Origin: Chelatococcus sambhunathii
Lineage (GTDB): Bacteria; Pseudomonadota; Alphaproteobacteria; Rhizobiales; Beijerinckiaceae
Assembly: GCF_001418005.1 (NCBI RefSeq)
Contig: NZ_LIOL01000007.1
Location: 93,350 to 157,349 of the forward strand
Reading direction: 5' to 3'
Length of the DNA: 64,000 nucleotides
Shown: positions 57,910-64,000 of the stretch, in pieces
Layout of the letters: the number at the start of each line of letters is the position of its first letter
Position numbering within the stretch: the stretch's first letter is position 1
The notes under the pieces: model-generated
Told to the model about the DNA's origin: nothing
Databases searched by the model: none
What the model saw: the letters and a program-made list of their open reading frames with translations, nothing else
Position numbers and translations under genes: made by a program

Positions 57910-58665
57910 ATGAACGATTGCCCTTCCTTTTCCGATGGCTTGCCTCTTGATCGAACAGCTTCCGTACCCGTCTGGCGACAGATCCTGAGCGACATCGAGT
58001 TCGAGATTCGCGGCGGACTCGTGGCGTCGGGTCAGAAGCTTCCATCCGAGCTGGAACTGTCGCGGCGCTACGGGGTCAATCGCCACACGGTCCGCATGGC
58101 GCTACTCAAGCTGGCGGACAAGGGCCTCGTCGTCTCGCGGCAGGGGGCCGGCGTCTTCGTCACGGACGAGCAGCCGGAATACCGCATCGCCCGCCAACCC
58201 AGCACGAGCGAACTCGAGCAGGCCATGAATGATGCGGCCACCGGCGAACTCATCGCCTCCTACCGCCGCCCCACGTCGCACTATCTCGCCGGCCTGCTGC
58301 AGATCGACAGGGGCGGCGAGTTGCTGGTGCTGGAGACGCTGCGCCAGGCCGGCTCGCGCCTGTTGTCCTACGGCTATCACTATTTCGACGCCGCCCGTTT
58401 TGCCGGCATCGACACCGCCTTCGCCCGACTGCGCAGCCTGTCGGCCACCCTTGCGGAGTTCGACTGCCGCAGACTCCTGCGCCGCGCCACCTGGATCGAC
58501 ACGCGCATGCCCCGCAAGGTCGAGGCGGCGGCGCTCGGCATCGATCTCGACGAGCCGGTGATCGTCCTGAGCTATGTGGACACGGACGGGGAAGGCCGCC
58601 CGGTCCTGTTCGGCAACACGGTGCTGCGCGGCGGCACCGTGCGCGTGCGTGTGGAAACGACCTGA
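57910..58665 (+). CDS. PhnF-type GntR-family regulator with UTRA domain
   Basis: A 251-residue regulator. The GntR winged helix is [20 protein letters not shown] with [15 protein letters not shown] (residues about 38-75). A UTRA ligand domain follows (about 95-250), with [15 protein letters not shown] as in PhnF proteins. PhnF controls phosphonate or phosphate-starvation genes, but no C-P lyase gene is present here. The target may be the divergent sugar kinase or the lost genes to its right. The 210-bp divergent gap is AT-rich. Confidence 0.83.
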   Translation: MNDCPSFSDGLPLDRTASVPVWRQILSDIEFEIRGGLVASGQKLPSELELSRRYGVNRHTVRMALLKLADKGLVVSRQGAGVFVTDEQPEYRIARQPSTSELEQAMNDAATGELIASYRRPTSHYLAGLLQIDRGGELLVLETLRQAGSRLLSYGYHYFDAARFAGIDTAFARLRSLSATLAEFDCRRLLRRATWIDTRMPRKVEAAALGIDLDEPVIVLSYVDTDGEGRPVLFGNTVLRGGTVRVRVETT

Positions 58666-58668
58666 GCC

Positions 58669-58998
58669 TCGCGCCAGATAGACGTGGGCGACGCGCCCTC
58701 GCCCGAGCGTCAGATCGGCGACGAGATGCAGGGCGGACACGACTTCGAGCACCGGCAGTTCCGCCACCGGCGCCAGCGCATGCGGGTTGAGCGACAGGGC
58801 CGCGAGCCCCGTCCACGGCCCTTCGACGACGACGTCCTCGAGGAAATATACGACGAGTTCGCAGATGCGCGGCGTGCCATCGACATGCGGGATGATCTTG
58901 AGCGGGAAGTTCGGCTGCATCAGCGCGGCCCGCACGGCATCGAGACCGGCGCTGCGATGCTTGTAGCCTATCGTTCCGGTCGCCACGCACACGCGGAT
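58669..58998 (-). pseudogene. adc: Acetoacetate decarboxylase remnant (C-terminal fragment)
   Basis: The minus frame encodes about 110 residues matching the last 45% of acetoacetate decarboxylase: [50 protein letters not shown] and [20 protein letters not shown]. The domain usually has about 245 residues; the N-terminal half with the Schiff-base Lys (in the YPKK region) is missing. Upstream codons read as three 15-bp repeats and then a terminator. At the other end no stop follows the natural C-terminus: the frame runs into the end of phnF. Near-perfect GC third positions show recent coding origin. It should be inactive. Confidence 0.82.
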
Positions 58999-59040
58999 CT
59001 TGTCGGGGCAGATCTTGCCGGGCGAGATCTTGCAACGACC
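58996..59040 (+). repeat. Three tandem 15-bp repeats at the adc break
   Basis: GATCTTG begins at 58996, 59011 and 59026, each followed by a similar G/C-rich octamer, giving an exact 15-bp period. Read on the minus strand it encodes [15 protein letters not shown]. The repeat lies exactly where homology to acetoacetate decarboxylase begins. Confidence 0.75.
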
Positions 59041-59074
59041 TTTCACTGACGGCAAAACTTTGCCGCAACGCAGC

Positions 59075-59108
59075 AAAAAGCCGCGGGCGCAGCCGCCCGC
59101 GGCTTTTT
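59075..59108. terminator. Strong bidirectional terminator after the cold-shock gene
   Basis: AAAAAGCCGCGGGCG pairs perfectly over 15 bp with CGCCCGCGGCTTTTT around CAGC. A T-run is present in both directions. It ends the leftward cold-shock gene, whose stop is 42 bp away. Confidence 0.93.
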
Positions 59109-59149
59109 CATCATGGACGCCCGAAGATCGCCGAGGCTTGCGCCGCCGG

Positions 59150-59881
59150 TCAGTCGGCGTAGGAAATCATCGAGGCTTCGCGGCCCTTGGCGCCGGCGAC
59201 AACGCTCATGTTGACCCGCTGGCCCTCGGCGAGATCGGCGATGCCGCCGCGCTGCAGTGTCGAAGCGTGGACGAACACGTCACGGCCACCGTCGTCGGGC
59301 TGAACGAAGCCGAAGCCCTTGTCACGGTTGTACCACTTGACCGTGCCCGCCATCTCCTCGGCCGGCCCTTCCGGAATCCGTGGGGCGAAGCCACCACCAC
59401 CGGCACGCGGGCCACGCGGGGCGCGCGGCTGCGGCGGCAGGTCCTCAAGCTCGAGCACCTCGGCGACCTGGTTGCCCTTCGGCCCCTCGCGCAGGCGCAC
59501 GACGATGCGTGCTCCCGGCTCGGCCCCGCTGAAGCCGGCAGCTTCGAGCGAGCGCATGGAGAGGAAGGCATCGCCCGACCCGTCCTCGCAGGCGACGAAG
59601 CCGAAGCCCTTCTCGGGATTGAACCACTTCACCGTCGCGTCCGTCGGCGGGCCGGCCGGCGCCGCAAAAGCATCGCGCGACGGACGACCGCCGAAGCCAC
59701 CTTCGCGGCCCCCGAAACCGCCGTCACGACCTCCGAAGCCGCCATCACGGCCGCCGAAGCCTCCGTCGCGACCGCCGAAGCCACCGTCGCGCCCCCCGAA
59801 ACCGCCGTCACGGGAGTCAAAGCTGTCGCGACGGCCACCACCCCTGCGGCGGGCGTCACGGTTATCATCGTATCGGTTCAT
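59150..59881 (-). CDS. Double cold-shock-domain protein with RGG-like N-terminal repeat
   Basis: A 243-residue protein. The N-terminus (1-75) is low-complexity: [16 protein letters not shown], then six heptads (five RDGGFGG, one REGGFGG; residues 24-65). Cold-shock domain 1 (about 80-145) has [20 protein letters not shown]. Domain 2 (about 180-243) has [19 protein letters not shown] and DVFVHAS. Both keep RNP1/RNP2-type motifs, so it should bind single-stranded nucleic acid. Two-domain cold-shock proteins are common in alphaproteobacteria; the Gly/Phe/Arg repeat is unusual. A strong terminator follows. Confidence 0.93.
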   Translation of the reverse strand: MNRYDDNRDARRRGGGRRDSFDSRDGGFGGRDGGFGGRDGGFGGRDGGFGGRDGGFGGREGGFGGRPSRDAFAAPAGPPTDATVKWFNPEKGFGFVACEDGSGDAFLSMRSLEAAGFSGAEPGARIVVRLREGPKGNQVAEVLELEDLPPQPRAPRGPRAGGGGFAPRIPEGPAEEMAGTVKWYNRDKGFGFVQPDDGGRDVFVHASTLQRGGIADLAEGQRVNMSVVAGAKGREASMISYAD

Positions 59882-60040
59882 ACAGGATATCCAACTGGGA
59901 GAGTTTTCATCATACCCGAAAACACATGGCCACGCCATGCGGCAGGCCGAGCGGTCTCGTCCGTAAGCGTGCTTGCGGCGACAGTCTAATCATAGCCTCG
60001 ATTCCGGCTTTGCGCGACTGCCTTTTCGCGGGGACCGCCT

Positions 60041-63000
60041 CTATTCGAAAACGACGAGCAGATCCTTGGCTTCGACAGGTGTGGCGGGCGCCACCACGAC
60101 CTCGGCGACGCGCCCGTCGCGGCCGGCGTGGATAGCGGTCTCCATCTTCATGGCCTCGATGGTGAGAAGGATGTCGCCGGCCCGGACCTCCTGCCCCGCC
60201 TTGACGGCCACCGTGGCGACGGCGCCGGGCATGGGAGCGGCGACATGCTTCTCGTTCGCCTCGTCGGCCTTGCGGCGCACCGGCCGGCTCGCCGCGGCGG
60301 CGCGGTTCGGGACTTTGATCATGCGTGGCTGGCCGTTGAGCTCGAAGAAAACCCGTACCTGCCCCTCCTCGTCCGTATCGCCCACGGCCTGCAGGCGGAT
60401 GACGAGGGTCTTGCCCTTCTCGATGGTGACGGCGATGTCGTCGCCCACCTGCATGCCATAGAAGAAGACCGGCGTCGGCAGGGACGATACGGGTCCATAC
60501 TTGCGGCTCGCTCCGCAGAACTCGGCGAAGACCTTCGGATACATCAGGAAGGAGGCCAGTTCCCGCTCGCTGACGGCGCGGCCGCAGCGCTTCTCGGCTT
60601 CCGCGCGCGCGGCAGAAAGATCGGCCGGCGGCAGCAAGGATCCCGGCCGGGCCGTGGTCGGTGTCTCGCCCTTCAACACCTTGCGCTGCAAGGCCTCGGG
60701 CCAGCCGCCGGGCGGCTGGCCGAGGTCGCCGCGCAGCATCTCGACGACCGAAGCCGGAAAGGCGATGTCGCGCTTCTCGTCGAGCACGTCCGCCGGCGTG
60801 AGCCCCTGCGCCACCATCATCAGCGCCATGTCGCCGACAACCTTGGACGAAGGCGTGACCTTCACGATATCGCCGAAGAGGTCGTTGGCCGCCCGGTAGG
60901 CCTTGGCCACCTCGTGCCAGCGCGTCTCCAGGCCAAGCGAGCGCGCCTGCTCCTTGAGATTGGTGAACTGGCCGCCCGGCATCTCGTGGAGATAGACCTC
61001 GGAGGCGCCGGACTTCAGGTCGCTCTCGAAAGCCGCGTATTGGGTGCGCACAGCCTCCCAGTAGAAGCTGAGCTGGCGGATGGCCTCCGGGTCGAGCCCG
61101 GTGTCCTCGTCCGTGTGGCGCAGGGCCTCGACGAGCGAGCCGAGGCAGGGCTGGGACGTCGCACCGGACATGGCGTCCATCGCCGCATCGAAGGCGTCGA
61201 CCCCGGCGGCGACCGCCGCCAGCACGCTCGCTGCCGCTATGCCAGAGGTATCGTGCGTGTGAAGATGGATTGGCAGGCCCACCTCCTCGCGCAGCGCCTT
61301 GACCAGCACCCTGGCCGCCGCCGGCTTCAGCAGCCCCGCCATGTCCTTGATGCCGAGGATATGGCAGCCGGCCTTCTCAAGATCCTTCGCGAGGCCAACG
61401 TAATAGCTGAGGGAGTATTTGGCGCGGGTAGGGTCTAGGATGTCGCCGGTGTAGCAGATGGCCCCTTCCGCCAGCTTGCCCGCCTCGCCGACGGCGTCGA
61501 TGGCGACCCGCATGTTCTCGACCCAGTTGAGACAGTCGAACACGCGGAAGAGGTCCATGCCCGCCTCCGCCGCCTGGCGGACGAAATGGCGCACGACATT
61601 GTCGGGATAATTGGTGTAGCCGACGCCGTTCGCCCCGCGCAGCAGCATCTGCAGGAGCACGTTCGGCACCTTCTCGCGCAGCAGTGCGAGACGCTCCCAC
61701 GGGTCCTCGGTGAGGAAGCGCATGGCGACGTCGAAGGTGGCGCCGCCCCAGCATTCGAGCGAGAAGAGCTGCGGCAGGCCATTGGCATAGGCCTCCGCCG
61801 CGCCGGCGATGTCGAAGGTGCGCATGCGCGTGGCAAGGAGCGACTGGTGCGCGTCGCGCATCGTGGTATCCGTGACGAGCGCCCGGCGCTCGGCGCGCAT
61901 CCACTCGGCAAAGCCTTTCGGTCCCAGGCGGTCGAGCACCCGGCGCGTGCCTTCCACGCCGGACGGCGCCGGAAAGACGGGCGCCTGCGGCGGACGGGCC
62001 TCGGCCGGCGGGCGGGCGCGGCCCTTCACCTCCGGATGGCCGTTCACGGTCACGTCGGCGATATAGGTGAGCAGCTTGGTCGCTCGGTCGCGCCGCCGCG
62101 GCGCGCTAAAGAGCTCCGGCGTCTCGTCGATGAAGCGGGTGGTGTAGTCGTTGCCGCGGAACTTCGGATGCGACAGCACCGCCTCGAGGAAGAAGAGGTT
62201 GGTGGCGACGCCGCGGATGCGGTATTCGCGCAGCGCCCGGTCCATGCGGGCGATGGCCTCGCCCGGCGTCGGCGCCCAAGCCGTCACCTTCTCCAGCATC
62301 GGGTCGTAGAAACGGGTGACGACGGCTCCGGAATAGGCCGTGCCGCCGTCGACGCGGATGCCGAAGCCGAAGGCGCCACGGTAGGCGGTGATGCGGCCGT
62401 AGTCCGGGATGAAGTTGTTCTCCGGGTTCTCCGTGGTGATGCGGCATTGCAGGGCGTGGCCGTCGAGCACGATCTCGGACTGCGGCGGAATGCCGGTCTC
62501 TGCGGCGACGCCCAGCCGCCCGCCCTCGGCAATCCGGATCTGCGCCTTGACGATGTCGAGCCCGGTGACGACCTCGGTTACCGTATGCTCCACCTGGATG
62601 CGCGGGTTGACTTCGATGAAGTAGAAGGCGCCCGTGTCGGCATCCATGAGGAACTCGACCGTGCCGGCGCCGACATAATCCGTCGCCCGGCCGATCTTGA
62701 GTCCCGCCTCGCACAGGGCGGCGCGGGTCGCCGCGTCGAGATAGGGCGCCGGCGCGCGCTCGATCACCTTCTGATTGCGGCGCTGGATGGAGCAGTCGCG
62801 CTCGAAGAGGTGGACGAGGTTGCCGTGCCTGTCGCCGAGGAGTTGCACCTCGACATGGCGGGCGCGGCGCACGAGCTTCTCGAGATAGACCTCGTCCTTG
62901 CCGAAGGCGGCCTTCGCCTCGCGCCTCGCGCTCATGACGGCGTCGATGAGCTTGTCCTCGCTCTCGATGGGGCGCATGCCGCGTCCGCCGCCGCCCCAGG

Positions 63001-63484
63001 AGGCCTTGAGCATCACGGGATAGCCGATCTCGGCGGCAAGGCGCCTGATCTCGGCAGGATCCTCCGGCAGCGGGTCGGTCGCGGGCATCACCGGCACGCC
63101 GACCGAAATGGCGAGGTTGCGCGCCGCCACCTTGTTGCCGAGCGTGCGCATCGTTTCGGGCTTCGGCCCGATGAAGACGATACCGGCAGCGGCACAGGCC
63201 TCGGCGAATTCCGGGCTTTCGGACAGGAAGCCATAGCCGGGGTGGATGGCGTCGACCCGCGCTTCTTTCGCGACACGGATCACCTCGTCGATCGAAAGAT
63301 ACGCCTCGAGCGGCCCCTTGCCCCTGCCGACCTGATAGGCCTCATCCGCCTTGAAGCGGTGCAGCGAGAGCTTGTCCTCCTCCGCATAGATCGCCACCGT
63401 CTGGATGCCGAGTTCCGTCGCCGCTCGAAACACGCGAATGGCGATCTCGGAGCGGTTGGCAACCACCAGGCGCTTGATCTTCAT
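60041..63484 (-). CDS. pyc: Pyruvate carboxylase
   Basis: A 1147-residue single-chain biotin enzyme. The biotin carboxylase domain (about 1-455) starts KRLVVANRSEIAIRVFRA and has ASWGGGGRGMRPIES and EVNPRIQVEHTVTEV. The carboxyltransferase domain (about 530-800) has TTMRDAHQSLLATRMRT. A tetramerisation region precedes the biotin carrier domain with EAMKMETAI; Lys1113 is the biotin site. It makes oxaloacetate from pyruvate to refill the TCA cycle. ATG 63482-63484 fits the family start and has a GGGGG stretch upstream. Confidence 0.97.
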   Translation of the reverse strand: MKIKRLVVANRSEIAIRVFRAATELGIQTVAIYAEEDKLSLHRFKADEAYQVGRGKGPLEAYLSIDEVIRVAKEARVDAIHPGYGFLSESPEFAEACAAAGIVFIGPKPETMRTLGNKVAARNLAISVGVPVMPATDPLPEDPAEIRRLAAEIGYPVMLKASWGGGGRGMRPIESEDKLIDAVMSARREAKAAFGKDEVYLEKLVRRARHVEVQLLGDRHGNLVHLFERDCSIQRRNQKVIERAPAPYLDAATRAALCEAGLKIGRATDYVGAGTVEFLMDADTGAFYFIEVNPRIQVEHTVTEVVTGLDIVKAQIRIAEGGRLGVAAETGIPPQSEIVLDGHALQCRITTENPENNFIPDYGRITAYRGAFGFGIRVDGGTAYSGAVVTRFYDPMLEKVTAWAPTPGEAIARMDRALREYRIRGVATNLFFLEAVLSHPKFRGNDYTTRFIDETPELFSAPRRRDRATKLLTYIADVTVNGHPEVKGRARPPAEARPPQAPVFPAPSGVEGTRRVLDRLGPKGFAEWMRAERRALVTDTTMRDAHQSLLATRMRTFDIAGAAEAYANGLPQLFSLECWGGATFDVAMRFLTEDPWERLALLREKVPNVLLQMLLRGANGVGYTNYPDNVVRHFVRQAAEAGMDLFRVFDCLNWVENMRVAIDAVGEAGKLAEGAICYTGDILDPTRAKYSLSYYVGLAKDLEKAGCHILGIKDMAGLLKPAAARVLVKALREEVGLPIHLHTHDTSGIAAASVLAAVAAGVDAFDAAMDAMSGATSQPCLGSLVEALRHTDEDTGLDPEAIRQLSFYWEAVRTQYAAFESDLKSGASEVYLHEMPGGQFTNLKEQARSLGLETRWHEVAKAYRAANDLFGDIVKVTPSSKVVGDMALMMVAQGLTPADVLDEKRDIAFPASVVEMLRGDLGQPPGGWPEALQRKVLKGETPTTARPGSLLPPADLSAARAEAEKRCGRAVSERELASFLMYPKVFAEFCGASRKYGPVSSLPTPVFFYGMQVGDDIAVTIEKGKTLVIRLQAVGDTDEEGQVRVFFELNGQPRMIKVPNRAAAASRPVRRKADEANEKHVAAPMPGAVATVAVKAGQEVRAGDILLTIEAMKMETAIHAGRDGRVAEVVVAPATPVEAKDLLVVFE

Positions 63485-63731
63485 GCAGGCCCCCTCAAAC
63501 AGCGCAAAGCTCTTTTGCCATACACGCAATGCAGCAGGGCGCAAACAACGGAATCATCATGTCATTTGGCTCCGCGCCCACGCATGCCGCTGCGCTGCAG
63601 CATCCCTTCGGCCACGCGCACTCCCCGCCCCTCACCGAGAAAGCAGGCTGGCCGCGGCCCAAAGTGGCGGTGCATGACCCAACTGGCATGTTGACCGGAA
63701 TCCGCGAAAAGGTTAGGGCTTGGCCGCCGCA

Positions 63732-63820
63732 GGAGACGTGGCCGAGTGGCTGAAGGCGGCGGTTTGCTAAACCGTTATACGTGGTAACACGTATCAGGGG
63801 TTCGAATCCCCTCGTCTCCG
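63732..63820 (+). tRNA. tRNA-Ser (anticodon GCT)
   Basis: Acceptor arms GGAGACG (63732-63738) and CGTCTCC (63813-63819) pair fully. The D arm is GGCCGAGTGGCTGAAGGC. The anticodon arm CGGTTTGCTAAACCG shows anticodon GCT. A long variable arm (TACGTGGTAACACGTA) marks a class II tRNA, and the T arm GGGGTTCGAATCCCC is intact. CCA is not encoded. It reads AGC/AGU serine codons. Confidence 0.96.
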
Positions 63821-64000
63821 CGGAAATCAAGGAAAATCAACGTATTGAAGGCCAGCCCACCGCCCGTGAAGGCTCGCGCGGGGTCGCGGCGATAGCAAGG
63901 CAATAAGCACCGGCGCGAGTGCCGGCACCGCCGCGAGTTTCCGTCCGCGCCCCCGCACGGGGAGCGACGCCATGGAAGGAGACGGCCTTCGGACGCGCGC

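Noticed and set aside
58684..59049. Plus-strand open frame of 121 codons opposite the adc remnant
   Set aside because: Composition is Arg/Asp/Glu/His-rich, as expected for the antisense of a hydrophobic coding frame; the minus frame matches acetoacetate decarboxylase.
59687..59812. Regular 21-bp repeats considered as a CRISPR array
   Set aside because: The units are contiguous without spacers and encode an in-frame heptad of the cold-shock protein.

Overview
The window is high-GC bacterial chromosome with near-saturated G/C third codon positions. Gene content and order point to an alphaproteobacterium of the order Hyphomicrobiales (Rhizobiales). Markers are an lptF-lptG-lptD-pdxA-rsmA run, fabD-fabG-acpP-fabF-mltG-yicC-gmk on the opposite strand, rpoZ next to a bifunctional rsh, a rhizobial-type porin pair, a single-chain pyruvate carboxylase, and palindromic repeats of the kind scattered through rhizobial genomes. 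Family or genus cannot be assigned from this stretch alone. Most of the window is ordinary core chromosome; the accessory part is about 42-59 kb.

Layout. 0-5 kb: the first codons of an aquaporin-family gene, a small membrane protein, an ABC-F ATPase, a convergent gap filled with palindromic repeats, then a lipoprotein and an exported S10 peptidase. 5-16 kb: holC and pepA leftwards; LPS export (lptF, lptG, lptD), pdxA and rsmA rightwards, with surA absent from its usual place; a membrane acyltransferase whose end overlaps gmk. 15-22 kb: gmk, yicC, mltG and the fatty-acid synthesis genes fabF, acpP, fabG, fabD. 22-30 kb: a chemoreceptor, aidB, RNase R, a DUF983 protein, a NUDIX hydrolase and a YjbR protein. 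30-41 kb: rpoZ, rsh, a NYN-domain protein, a family 5 uracil-DNA glycosylase, a LysR regulator divergent from a YfeH-type transporter, a VOC protein, smpB, dapA and a soluble lytic transglycosylase. 41-46 kb: an alpha/beta hydrolase, two paralogous porins and a 750-bp gap of inverted repeats.

46-58 kb is the most distinctive region, a sugar-uptake and sugar-use locus. It has an SDR dehydrogenase, two complete CUT2-type ABC importers back to back, a LacI regulator and a PfkB kinase resembling sulfofructose/ketohexokinase-type enzymes. The second importer has two permease halves fused in one polypeptide with a single-domain ATPase, the mirror image of the usual RbsA/RbsC layout. A 14-bp sequence recurs exactly, in opposite orientation, in front of the LacI gene and between the SDR gene and the first importer, so a local LacI regulon can be proposed from the sequence. 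The substrate is unknown.

54-59 kb also holds a DUF378 protein, a fasciclin-domain protein divergent from an XRE-cupin regulator, an orphan PhnF-type regulator, a fragment of acetoacetate decarboxylase that lost its catalytic half, and a double cold-shock-domain protein with an RGG-like repeat. The window ends with pyruvate carboxylase and a tRNA-Ser(GCT) gene.
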